From assembly GCA_016647705.1 (NCBI GenBank), contig CM028338.1:15150240-15214239 (forward strand): 64,000 bases of DNA, in the 5' to 3' direction. The DNA comes from Eucommia ulmoides (Eukaryota > Streptophyta > Magnoliopsida > Garryales > Eucommiaceae). A model generated the notes under the pieces. That model was not told the DNA's origin. It ran no database searches and saw nothing but the letters and a program-made list of their open reading frames with translations. Position numbers and translations under genes: made by a program. This document shows positions 30,891-41,589 of the stretch, in pieces (within the stretch, counting starts at the first letter, position 1; every line of letters starts with the position of its first letter).

Positions 30891-31765
30891 AAGATAGATT
30901 GAGGCAGAGGAAATCAATAAGCTACTGGAAGAAAAACTAGTCGTATTCGCCTGGGCTCCAGAAGATATGGAAGGGCTCAGCCCTAATGTGGTAGTCCACT
31001 GGCTTGACATCTCCAGGTTTTACCCACCAATTAGAAAAATGAGGAGGACATTTAGTCCTGAAAAAAAAATAAAAAATGATTAAATCTGAAGTGCAAGGAT
31101 TGCTTAGAATAAGCCACATAAGGGAGTTGATATACCCAAAATGGTTAGCCAACCCTGTTCTTGTTAAAAAGAAGAATGAAAGTTGGAGAATGTTCGTAGA
31201 CTTCACTGACCTCAACAGTTGGACACGAACGACTGACCGTAATTGATGCTTATTCAGGCGATAATCAAATCTGGATGGACGAGTAGGATGAAAAAGGAAT
31301 GGCATTCATCACTCCAAGAGGTACATACTATTACAAAGTAATACCTTTTGGTTTGAGAAATGCAGGAGCAACCTATCAACGATTGGTGAATTTCATATTC
31401 CAAGAACAATTATTGAGTTCTATATAGACGATATGCTGGTTAAAAATTCCAAGAAGAAAGACTACCTGAGGCAATTGGAGGGAGATTTTTCAATACTACG
31501 GAAGTTCAATATGAAGTTGAACCCAGAAAAATTCGCCTTCGGTGTAGCATCAAAAAATGTTTTTGGGCTTTATGGTAAACTAGTCAAGAATCATGGTGGA
31601 TTCAGAGAAGATATAAGTCATCCAAATAATCATGAAGTCCCCTAGAACTATAAGAGATGTCCAAGTGCTAACAGGAAGGTTGGCGGCACTACACAGATTC
31701 ATATCCAAATTTAATGATAGATGTGCTTCTTTCTTCAAAATCTTGAAAGGGAGAAAGAAATTTCA
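30891..31765 (+). pseudogene. pol: Reverse transcriptase of element G
   Basis: Pieces in order: IEAEEINKLLEEKLVVFAWAPEDMEGLSP; an A-run at 31063-31071 that shifts the frame; GLLRISHIRELIYPKWLANPVLVKKKNESWRMFVDFTDLN; a gap of about 35 residues where CPKDxFPLP should be; DAYSG... in another frame; then FYIDDMLVKNSKKKDYLRQ (about 31409-31465) with YIDD intact, and FNMKLNPEKFAFGVASKNVFG. It is clearly inactive. Confidence 0.8.
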
Positions 31766-32720
31766 GTAGGATGAGGACTGCAAACGGGCGTTGCAATCCA
31801 TCAAATACTACTTGGGCTCAGTAGAAATGTTAGGTAAAGTAAACCTAGGAGATGAGCTCTATTTGTACTTGGTGGTGACCACAATAGCAATAAGTGAAAT
31901 GTTAGTAAAAGATCACCCAGGAGGGCGAAAACCGATTTATTATATCAGCAAGTCACTAGTCCCAGTTTAGACTTGCTCTAATGGATTAGAAAGCTCACCT
32001 TGGGTTTGGTAACTTCAGGTCGGAAGCTGAGGCCGTAACTTTAGGCATACGAAATCAACATACTAATCTCTTATCCTCTCAAAATAGTAATGCATAGACC
32101 AGAGGCCTCCGAACATCTCATGAAGTAGACATTAGAAGTTGGAGAGTTCTACATCAAGTACAAGCCCAGAGTTGTAATAAAAAGACAAGCTTTGGCAGAT
32201 TTCATTGCTGAGCTGACTCTTCCAAGCGAAGTAGTAACTAAAGATAGAGAATGCCCTAATCATCCAGTTGTGCCATGGAAGTTGTGGGTCGATGGAGCCT
32301 CAAACATAAGGGGCATGGTATAGTACAGTCTTAGAAACACTGGAAGGTGATCAGCTCAAAAGAGTTGTGCAGCTTGGTTTTCGAACCTCCTACAACGAAG
32401 CAATAATCATTAGGCTGACTCTCACTAGAGGGTTAGGAGCTCAAAATCTGGAAGTGAGATTAGACTCACAACTGGTAGTCAACCAGATAAATAGAGTGTA
32501 CACAGTGAATGAAGAAAGGTTACACATTTATGTAGAGAAAGTAAAAGAGCTAACTATGTCACTCTGAAGCTGCAAGTTTGAAGCTACTCTAAGAGATGAA
32601 AATGAGAAAGTCGATGCACTTTCAATACTGTCATATTCGTTTGGACCAGAGCAGTAGTCTGAAATGGTGAAATTCCTTGAGCAGCCATCGACAACAGCAC
32701 CAGCCAACGTTTGTGCATGC
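31766..32720 (+). pseudogene. pol: Two RNase H domains of element G
   Basis: First domain: DEDCKRALQSIKYYLGS...GDELYLYLVVTTIAISEMLVKDHPGGRKPIYYISKSL (31770-31970), then shifts. Second, archaeal-type domain: WKLWVDGASN (about 32279), LGFRTSYNEAIII (Glu retained as NEA; family NNEAEYEAL), VRLDSQLVVNQINRVY (Asp) and RDENEKVDALS (Asp near 32610). The frame 32367-32567 spans the middle. Dual RNase H supports the Tat assignment. Confidence 0.8.
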
Positions 32721-34015
32721 ATAGGCGTAATGGATCAAGTAGAGGACTAGAGAACTCCTTTAGTTTAATATCTAAGGGAAAGAAATCTACCAAAAGATAA
32801 GAAGTTAGCCAAAAAGATCCTGTACAAAGTGTCAAGGTACGTTATGACCGACGACAAACTGTATAGGAGGTCTCTTACCCAACCTCTACTTATCTGTTTA
32901 GGGCTGAAGGAAGCTACCTACATCCTACAAGAGATCTATGAAAGAGTTTACGGAAATCATCAAGGTGGAAGAACCTTAGTGTAGAAGGCACTTACAATCG
33001 GTTACTATAGGCCAATAATGCACTGTAATACACAAGAATTCATAAAAAAATATGATAGTGCCAACATTTCTCAAATGACATCAATGTCCTAGGTCAAGAG
33101 TAGACACCAATAATCAGCCTATAGCCTTTTGCTCAATGGGGTATGGACGTACTAGGGCCATTCACCCCAGTACTAGGGAACAAGAAGTACCTATTGGTAG
33201 TAATCGATTACTCCATCAAGCGGGTTAAAGCTGAAAGCTTCATGACAATAGGAGAAAATGAAGTGAAAAACTTCCTCTGGAAAAATGTGATTTGTCATTT
33301 AGGCATTCTTGTGATACTAATATCTAATAATGGAACCCTATTCATCGGCGGTAAGGTTGCATGGATGTACGAAGAAATAAAAATTCAGCATTAGACAACA
33401 AGATCGTTGTATCCACATCCAATGGACAAGCTAAGGTGATAAATCATTCTATCGAGGAAGCGTTCAAGAAACGACTAGATGATACCGAAGACAAGTGGGT
33501 GGAATAGCTACCAAGAGTCTTGTGGTCCTACCAAACGACACCAACATCCACCACATGGGAAATACAAGACTCTATAAATTATGGAACTGAGGCTGTAGTT
33601 CCAGCAGAGATTGGGATGCCTTCAAGTCGAGATGAAACAATTAACCTTGTGGAAAATGAAAGATCCATGAAACAAGAGATGGACCAGCTGGAGGAAAAAC
33701 ATGATAAAAGCAACAATGAGGATATAGGCCTATAAGTCAAAGGTGGAAAATATGTTTAACCATGTAGTACATCCAAGGCACTTCACAGTAGGAGAGCTAG
33801 TACTCAGAAGAGTGATGCCACATTGCCTAGAGGCTCGTTTGGGAAAACTAGCCCCCAACCTGGAGGGACCCTACCGAGTAACCAAAGTAAATAGATTAGG
33901 GACCTACTGGTTGCAAGATTGGGATGGCGTGGTAATCCCAAGACTGTGGAATATCTCACCCTTGCGAAAGTATTTTGTTTACGGTGTTTTTTTTAAACTT
34001 CATGTTTTTCGTTGA
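32721..34015 (+). pseudogene. pol: Integrase of element G with changed catalytic residues
   Basis: The zinc part (about 32900-33080) is HQGGRTL...CANISQ-like with shifts. The core frame 33143-33394 reads MDVLGPFTPVLGNKKYLLVVIDYSIKRVKAESF with the first Asp, then ILISNNGTLF where the family has ISDNGTQF: the second Asp is Asn (AAT at 33326-33328). QAKVINHSIEEAFKK (about 33428) has Lys in place of the catalytic Glu. The C-terminal GPY/F domain is intact in 33743-34015: RHFTVGELVLRRV...NLEGPYRVTKVNRLGTYWL. Confidence 0.85.
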
Positions 34016-34149
34016 ACTTTGATTTATTTATTTTTGTTCAATCCATGTGAGACATTAATTCAATGAAGTAAATAAATAAATCTTTCTTTTCATAAGAAGA
34101 ATTACAAATACTTGGTCAAGCTCTGATTAAAACAGTATTTAGATGCCAA

Positions 34150-34835
34150 TTCATGACATAAACACTTTGTATAAACCCAAGTGTAAAATAAAGGTGAACT
34201 AAGTAGATCAGCTCACCCACAAAAACATTTAGTATGAAAAAACTAAGTGTAAAGTAAAAGTGAGCTGAGCAGATCAGCTCACCCACAAAATATTTAACAG
34301 TCAAAAACTAAGTGTAAAACGAAGGTGAGCAGAGTAGATCAGCTCACCCACAAAACATTTAGTATGCAAAAATTAAGTGTGAAACGAAAGTGAGCTGAGT
34401 AGATCAGCTCACCTACAAAACATTTAGTATGCAAAAACTAAGTGTAAAACAAAGGTGAGCTGAGTAGATCAACTTACCCACAGAACATTTAGAATGCAAA
34501 ATGTAAGTGTAAAATGAAGGCGAGCCGAGTAGATTAGCTAACCCACAAAACATTTAGTATGCAAAAAACTAAGTATAAAACGAAGGTAAGTTGAGCAAAT
34601 TAGCTCACCCACAAAACATTTAGTATGCAAAAACTAAGTGTAAAATGAAGGTGAGTTGAGCAGATAAGCTCACCCACAAAAACATTTAGTGCTCGAAACT
34701 ATGTGTTAATGCGCTGAGAAGATCAGCTTACCAACAAAGAATTTAGTGCTAAAAACTAAATGTAAAATGAAGGTAAGCTGAGCAGATCAACTTACCCACG
34801 AAAACACTGAGTGTTCAAAACTAAGTATGAATAGT
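34150..34835. repeat. Tandem array in element G, unit about 65 bases, about ten copies
   Basis: The phrase AACTAAGTGTAAAA recurs near 34179, 34245, 34310, 34375, 34440, 34505, 34570 and 34635, each about 65 bases on, with looser copies to 34835. The unit also carries GTGAGCTGAGTAGATCAGCT and CACCCACAAAACATTTAGTA. AGCTGAxxAGATCAGCT is partly palindromic. It lies right after integrase. Confidence 0.9.
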
Positions 34836-35402
34836 ACGGGCTTCTTAGTTACCAAATAAGCTCCTACAATGACTCCATCAAATATGGAATTGTTGTCTTC
34901 AAAACATTACTTATTCAACTAGGATTAAAATCCAGACACACATTCAGATCTACACTAACTCCATGGTAAGAAATAATAAGTTCAAGGCAGGAAGCGAACA
35001 ATATCTTGAGAAGGATGTTATAGAACAAGATGAAAGAGAAATTCTCATTTAAAGGATTCTTGTGATGGTAAAATCTAATTTATCTTGATTTAGTGATTTA
35101 GCTTACTGTGAATAAAAGTTCGTGTTCAAACATTTTGTTTATTCTAGCTAAAAGCCTAAGTTATTTCATAACTAGCTTTGTATACGACCAAGTTATGAAG
35201 GAGGGCAGGTAGAAGAAAAACAAACGAACATACACAACTGCAATACAAACATGAACAAATTCCATAACCCATCTTTCTCTATCAACAAAAGAAAAAGGAG
35301 GGTACATCATTATAAAATTAAAAAAAAAATAGAAAAATGTTCATGATGCAAAAAGAAAAAGAACAAAAAATTGTTCACTTCAAAAACAAAAAATAAAAAA
35401 AA
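34836..35402. other. Conserved non-coding spacer of G, shared with element H
   Basis: No gene is recognised. The phrases CTCCATGGT, ATCTTGAGAAGGATGTTA, CTCATTxxAAGGATTCTTGT and GGTAAAATCTxATTxATCTT also occur in H at 59160-59750, so the spacer belongs to the family. It ends in A-rich runs on the plus strand. Confidence 0.6.
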
Positions 35403-35439
35403 ATGAAGTTAACAAACTTCTTTGATGAAACCGATGCTC

Positions 35440-35960
35440 AAAGGGTGGCATCAATCCGACCCAAGAGAAGGGAGGGGACCCAACTCCTCAGAATTCGAGT
35501 TGGAATGGTAGAAGTTACGCTCTTCATATCTTTTGATCTTGTGAACCAATTCTCGGATCTTCTCGTTCTTCTCATCGTTTTACTCCCAATGCTTGTCTCG
35601 CATCTCCTTTATCAGATTGGCATACTCCATATGGAGATACATGTGACTAGATAGCTCACGAACCTTCTTCTATGACCTCTTCAATTGATCACTAAGTTCT
35701 TGGAGCTGAGAGATGGCACAGAAGTGAGCAACCTCCATGGCGTAGAAGACGGTGCAAGCATCCTCAAGGGCTCTGAGATATGGATGCTCTTCGGAAAGGG
35801 TCTTCGCCAATTGTCATCGAGGTACAAAAGTTATCACTCAACTCGATCTCCAGTTGCCTCTCATTTTGTATGGCTTAAAAGAAGGAGGATGGGGATTGCG
35901 TCGGCATTATTACAAGGAGAAATGGATGAGAAAGAAGAAAGAAAAGAGTCTTTGAAAATT
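35440..35960 (-). pseudogene. Antisense coiled-coil remnant in G, absent from H
   Basis: On the minus strand EEHPYLRALEDACTVFYAME (near 35790-35735) and VAHFCAISQLQELSDQLKRS, then KKVRELSSHMYLHMEYANLI and KNEKIRELVHKIKRYEERN, read as one frame with two stops. Heptad-like Leu/Ile spacing suggests a coiled coil. Element H has a short junction in place of this stretch (59815-59845). It may be an exon of the antisense gene or a separate captured piece. I do not recognise the family. Confidence 0.45.
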
Positions 35961-36117
35961 CAAATAGAGAAGAGAAAGTGTTGGGTGTGTGTGAAACCTC
36001 AACGCATGGTTTGTCTTTATATAGCCAAACTGATGAAGAGAAAAATAAAAAACGAAGTGTAAACAATTTGTAAAAAATGTGCAATTATGATAAATAAGTT
36101 ACGTGGACTGACGAAAG

Positions 36118-36122
36118 ATATA
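36118..36122. repeat. TSD of element E, left copy (ATATA)
   Basis: ATATA lies on both sides of E (36118-36122 and 41551-41555), identical. Confidence 0.85.
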
Positions 36123-37466
36123 TGGTAGCAGAATTATTCGTCGCTACTTTTACCGGAAGTGTACGGGTCAAGTTTTAATAGAATAAGGAGAGTAGAGTTG
36201 TCATATCCACAGGGATTGATTAAATTGTTGCTAAGTATAGCAATTATCATAACCGAACTTTATTTAGGCAATTAAAATTAAGGTTTTTGTTTAAAGAATA
36301 TATACTAAACTAAATTTGTAAGTAATTAAACTATAATACTAAGTATATTGTATGGGAATAGATTATCTAGAGATTAACTTCATTTACTTATACGTGTTTG
36401 ATCCAATCTAGTTGACATTAGTGATATTCAAACTATCTGACAATCTAGGTATAAAAAACTCACTCACTACCTCTCTCGAGTGAAAAGTGAATGAATATGC
36501 AACTTCGCGTCAACGTTGATATCCCTATCTAGCTTCTAAACGACACTAATCATATAATTCTTGCCCCAACCTCACGGATTGCATACTTTCTAATACTCTC
36601 CATAGTAATTAGATTGTCACGTTATGTTTAAACCCTAGTCCGAATTCGAGGTTACCTCTCTTGAGTATCAAACCCCGTATTCTCAAACCAACTAAACTAT
36701 TGTAACAAGCATATAATGGAAGTAATAAAATGGTAAACACAATCGAATAGAGATGAACAACCGTTAACGAAACACGATTTACGCAAACAACATATATTAG
36801 TAAACTACATTAATCACATAGATAATCAATGTTTAGCTCTTGGACATAACCAAATTTTGAACAATAATCAATATATACATGATCAAACAACCAAAAACTT
36901 GTTAAGAATAAAGAGAGAAACAAAAGAGAATAGCCGTTATCTGAAGGATAATGTCTGTAAGAACCGCTCCAATCTTGTTTCCTCCTCTTTGGTTGGTTGA
37001 GAGCTATCAAAACACTCCCAAAGTGTTCCAAGTATGTTCTCAAAATGTTAGAAATCGGGTGATAAGGAAAAAAACTAAAATATCTAACAAAATATCTAAA
37101 CAAAACTTTACAGCTACCGTTTCGGCGCTGCAGTGGTCAGAAGCACCGTTGCAGTGGTGGAAGTCAGTTAGCTTATAACTGCAGCGATGAGGGTCATGGC
37201 TGCAGCAGTGGCTGGGTAGAGAGTTTACTGACTCTATACCATTGCAGCAATAGGGATTACTGCTACAGCAGTGAGACTGTTTGCTTATTCTTGGATCTTT
37301 TTCAACGTTTCTCCACCGACTTCCTATCGATTTGCTCGATTTTAAACCGTTTTCGATCCTAACCCCTATTTTGAACAAAATAAATAAAAACAAATTAAAA
37401 CATTACAAGAATACTCGAAAGCTACCAAATTCGGCTTGGAAATAGATAGATAAATTCAACCTATCA
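36123..37466 (-). repeat. 3' LTR of element E
   Basis: In plus orientation TGGTAGCAGAATTATTCGTC...CAACCTATCA. It is colinear with 40186-41550. Near 37110-37275 it carries several copies of CTGCAGCAGTGG-like words (TGCAGCAGTGGC, TTGCAGTGGTGG, CTACAGCAGTGAG). Confidence 0.9.
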
Positions 37467-39239
37467 AATACCCAAAAACTTGGAATTTTGTTGGTACTTA
37501 AGCAAAACACCCACAAAATAAAATAAACTACCATGTCTAATTACAAAATTTAAATACTAAAAACAAAAAACACAAACAAACTAAAAATAACAATAACGTA
37601 TGAGTTTTGAATTTCATCTATACGACCAAAACTTTTTCCCTCATTGGTCCCCAATTATATCAATTTCAAGAGTAAAACGTACCATGTGGTGTTCTAGAAT
37701 TTCAACACTCAATAATAGTAAATGCCATTCTAAATCTTGTTTAAGTGTGTGTGCGAAAACTCAATCATACAATCATCCATAGACCGGATTGGATTATCTA
37801 CCAACAAAGTTCATGACTTAAACCATAAAGGTATAGGATATCCATATGCCTAACTGGGTTCCTCTCTCTACTAATGTAGACTTGGAAATTCAAAAAGATT
37901 AATAGGACTTGGTTCAGTTTTTGTCAAATAGCCAAGGGTATCAGGAATATAAAACAGATTAACATTATTAACTTAACGATACCCGAGGCACAAAGCTTGG
38001 CTCAATCACACTCATAACCCCAAAGACCAATTCAAAACAACCCTGAACTAACACTTTAAAATGTAGTACTCACTTGTCTAAACAAACAAAAATAAAACCG
38101 TATATACACATTTTTTTTAAACACACCCCCAAACTTATTTAATTTGTTCAATTTCACGGGTGTGGAAAAACGATAGAAAAATGACAAGTGAGTACTCGAA
38201 TACCGAACCAATCAATAGTTCGCACAAAACCAAACTGCTCACTTCAAGTAGCATTAACAAATACTATCTTGATTTCACTCGATTTGTGCCTTAGGTATAG
38301 CGATAATGGTTTGAAAAACATTCAATTAGACAGGGTATTTGTTATGTGTTCAGAATTGACATAGCTAACAGGATTCGACAGGGTAACGAGGGATAAAACA
38401 TATAGTATGGTAGACTTTAAAGGATCAAGCGATCAAAATGAATTTCTAAATCATGTCTCCTGAACTACATCGCCTAGGATTTTGCCTCGAATTTCCCTAA
38501 ATCAGGTTCTAGAATCCCTATTATCATGAGCTTGGCTAACGGATAATCAGCGTCAAATCAAGTGGATAGCTAGTACATTGAGTTTTAGTGCTCGTGCAAG
38601 TTAGGATCCACAATAATTTTTACCACAATGAAATGTCAAGCACATAGAACACACATGAATGGGCATTATACTCGACCTCGATAAACAACTAGGGGATAGA
38701 CTCATCATCGGGTAATGTCCCAGATAAACTTCAAAACTCAGCACACAACAACAACAACTACAAAAAATAACATACTAACACTAATACTAAACAATCATGC
38801 ATATAATTAAAAAATAAATTAACTTAAACTATATAACTAACAACAAGAAAATATACTAACATACTACACATCACCTCCAATCTTAAAACGGGCAGTGTCC
38901 ACAATGACTTTACATCGATCTTAACAATAGAAATAAATCATGACAACGAAAAGGGTTTAGAACACGAACTTGGGAGGCGAGACAATCTCGCCTCTGAGTG
39001 AAGTCGGCGGTGATGGATTAATTTATTTGAAAACTTGGGTTACCTCCCAAGAAGAGCTTGGTTTAATGTCCTCAGCTTGACATGGAGAATGGCTCATCAA
39101 AGAGCAGCTTTCGCCCATAGTATGTGTCATACAACACAACATATGGGTCTTGATTCTCAACACCCTCAAGATTGGTGAAATATGGCAATAATTGGCCCGT
39201 ATTTTCAACTCGACTCTGCTCCGTCTCATGTGCTTGGTT
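37467..39239 (-). other. Non-coding interior of element E
   Basis: About 1.8 kb without coding signal. Near 39030-39065 the phrase CTTGGGTTACCTCCCAAGAA is a near-palindrome that I recognise as common in Athila-like interiors of plants. CACACCCCCAAACTTATT near 38120 is similarly typical. The first bases after the LTR (minus strand ...CCAAGTTTTTGGGTATT) are a weak purine tract. Confidence 0.55.
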
Positions 39240-40051
39240 GGCCTAAATGAACGGAGTTAGAGGTGAGAGAGGACAGGTAAGCCACATCGGATCTTCATGG
39301 ATGTGATCGTCTTCGATTGATGGTGGAATCTCAATGTGGATCTCAAATGGTAGATAATCACAAGTGCTATCTTGTGATTTTTCATCGTCTTCGAACAAAC
39401 CCAAGTTCGTCCCACTTGTATTTGGTTCCTCACAGTAGTTTTCATTACATGTGGCGTGTGTGTATCTCAGTGCCACTATTTTTGACTCGGCCTTAATAAA
39501 GTAGATAAGCTAACCGATTTGTGTCTGAAGAGACATTATAGTCACATCAATTTCAGCGCAGGTCGTCTCAATATTGTCAAGACGATACTCATGCTCATTA
39601 AGTCGGTCATTCGTTTTCCTCCAGAAAACCTAAGTCTCTTCCATAAATTCAACGAACATTTTTTCCAGGGTGGGGAAAGACTCCACATTTTGGTCCGGGG
39701 TGTCAATCCATGGTGCCGAAATGTTGGAACTATCCCCCAAGCTTTGGTAACTTGTTGAATAATTCCAACTCTGATAATCAAACTCTTCCATATCTTCCAA
39801 CAACTAATAGGCTTCATTCGCGGTTAGTTGGTCGAATAAGATGGTACCATTTCCTCCTTCAACCCAATTTCTTGTTGCGGCTAGTAACCTGTCAAGGAAA
39901 TTCAGTAGTTGACACTCCCTTCGGAAACGATGATTGGGGAACCAAAATAGGAACTCTTTGTATTGATCCCAAGCATAATAAAATGGCTCGGAATCTCATT
40001 GAAAGAAATGCAACAGTATTTGTTGATGAGACATCTTCAAGTACCCTGTAA
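39240..40051 (-). pseudogene. gag: gag of element E
   Basis: On the minus strand the frame shows YYAWDQYKEFLFWFPNHRFR, then FLDRLLAATRNWVEGGNGTI and LFDQLTANEAY, a stop, LLEDMEEFDYQSW. Later come NDRLNEHEYRLDNIETTCAE and, in 39243-39476, CEEPNTSGTNLGLFEDDEKS. The blocks (AWxxFKELL...LxxxTRxxVxxxxGGxxxxxxxxEAYxLLExM) are the Athila/Tat-type retrotransposon gag domain. Only two in-frame stops are seen over about 250 residues, so decay is moderate. No CCHC knuckle is visible. Confidence 0.75.
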
Positions 40052-40161
40052 AAAAAAGAAAACTAAAAACAAAAATTAAAAATAAAATAAAGGCCTAAAT
40101 TAAAATGAAGTTACTTACTCACAATATCAACAACTTTCTAAAAGCCAATCCCTGGGTTCTA

Positions 40162-40183
40162 TCCCCGGCAACTGCGCCAAAAA
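40162..40183 (-). other. Primer-binding site of element E
   Basis: Minus strand: TTTGGCGCAGTTGCCGGGGA. The family form is TGGCGCCGTTGCCGGGGA, matched except for one base. It starts a few bases from the LTR edge. Confidence 0.8.
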
Positions 40184-40185
40184 CT

Positions 40186-41550
40186 TGGTAGCGGAATTAT
40201 TCGTCGCTACTTTTACCACAAGTGTACGAGTCAAGTTTTAATAGAATACGGAGAGTATGATTTTCGTATCCTCAGGGATTGTATTAAATTGTTGCTATGT
40301 ACGCGATTATCATAACCGAACTTTATTTAGGCGATCAAAATTAGTTTTTTTTTTTAAAGAATATATACTAAACTAAATTAATAACTAATGAAGCAAAAAT
40401 ACTAAGTATATTATATGGGAATATATTATCTAGGGATTAACTTCATTTATTTATACGTGTTTGATCCAATCTAGTTGACATTAACGGTATTCAAACTATT
40501 CGACAATCTAAGCGTCGAAAACTCACTCACTACCTCTCCCCAGTGTAAAGTGAATGAATATGTGACTTCGCGTCAACTTCAATATCCCTATCTAGCATCT
40601 AAATGACACTGATCACAAAGTCTTGCCCCAACCTCACGGATTGTATATTTTCTAATACTCTCCTGAGTCATTAGATGGTCACGTTGTGTTTAAACCCTAG
40701 TCCAAATTCGGGGTTACCTCTCTTGAGTGTCAAACCTCGTATTCTCAAACCAACTAAAATACCATAACAACCATATAATAGAATTATTAAAATGGTAAAC
40801 ACAATCGAATAGAGATGAACAACCGTTAACGAAACACGATTTACTCAAACAACATATATTAGTAAACTACATCAATCCCATAGTTAATCAACATTTAGAT
40901 CTGGGCAATAACCAAATATTCAATGATAATCAATCTATGCATGATCAAACAACCAAAAAAGAGTTAAGAATAAAAAGAGAAACAAAGGAGAATAGCCATT
41001 ATCTGAAGGATGACGTTCGTAAAAAGCGCTCCAATTTTGTTTTCTCTTCTCCCATTGTGTTCCTTCTCTTTCATTGGTTAAGAGCTCTAAAAAACACTCA
41101 CAAAGTATTCCAAGTGTGTTCTCAAAATGTTGGAAATCGGGGGATAAAGAAAAAAACCAAAATATCTAACAAAATATCTAAACAAAACTTTACAGCTAGG
41201 GTTTGGATGCTATAGCAGTCAGAAACACTGTTGCAGGGGTGGTATGTCAGTAGGCTCATCACTGCAATGATGAGGGCCATCGCTACAGCGGTGGTTGGGT
41301 AGAGAGTTTATTGACTCTTTATCGCTGCAGCGATAGGGATCTCTGCTGCAGCGGTGAGGTTGCTTGCTTATTTTTGGATCTTTTTAAATGTTTCTCCACC
41401 AACTACCTACCGATTTAATCAATTTTCAACCGTTTTCGCTCCTAACCACTGCTTTGAACAAAAACAAATAAAAACAAATTAAAACATTACAAGAATACTC
41501 GAAAACTACCAAATTCAGCTTGAATATAGATAGATAAATTCAAACTATCA
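40186..41550 (-). repeat. 5' LTR of element E
   Basis: In plus orientation TGGTAGCGGAATTATTCGTC...CAAACTATCA; TSD ATATA follows. The two LTRs of E are clearly alike but differ at many sites, so E is not recent. Confidence 0.9.
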
Positions 41551-41589
41551 ATATACGATAATCATAACAGTGTATTTCCAATACTAATT

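Larger units (their letters stand above)
36123..41550 (-). mobile_element. Gag-only non-autonomous gypsy element E, inserted in G
   Basis: Two long LTRs (36123-37466 and 40186-41550) in direct orientation flank a 2.7-kb interior. The primer site by the right LTR reads, on the minus strand, TTTGGCGCAGTTGCCGGGGA, the Athila/Tat-type site, so E runs on the minus strand. Its only coding remnant is a gag domain (39240-40051). There is no trace of protease, RT, RNase H or integrase. Perfect TSDs ATATA and TG...CA ends show it moved as a unit. The layout matches elements described as TR-GAG. Such elements depend on enzymes from a relative. Confidence 0.85.

Noticed and set aside
35685-36062. 125-residue plus-strand frame in G
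   Set aside because: The minus strand of the same bases shows the better coiled-coil reading; this is its shadow.
39542-39817. 91-residue minus-strand frame in E
   Set aside because: It is out of frame with the gag blocks that run through the same bases.
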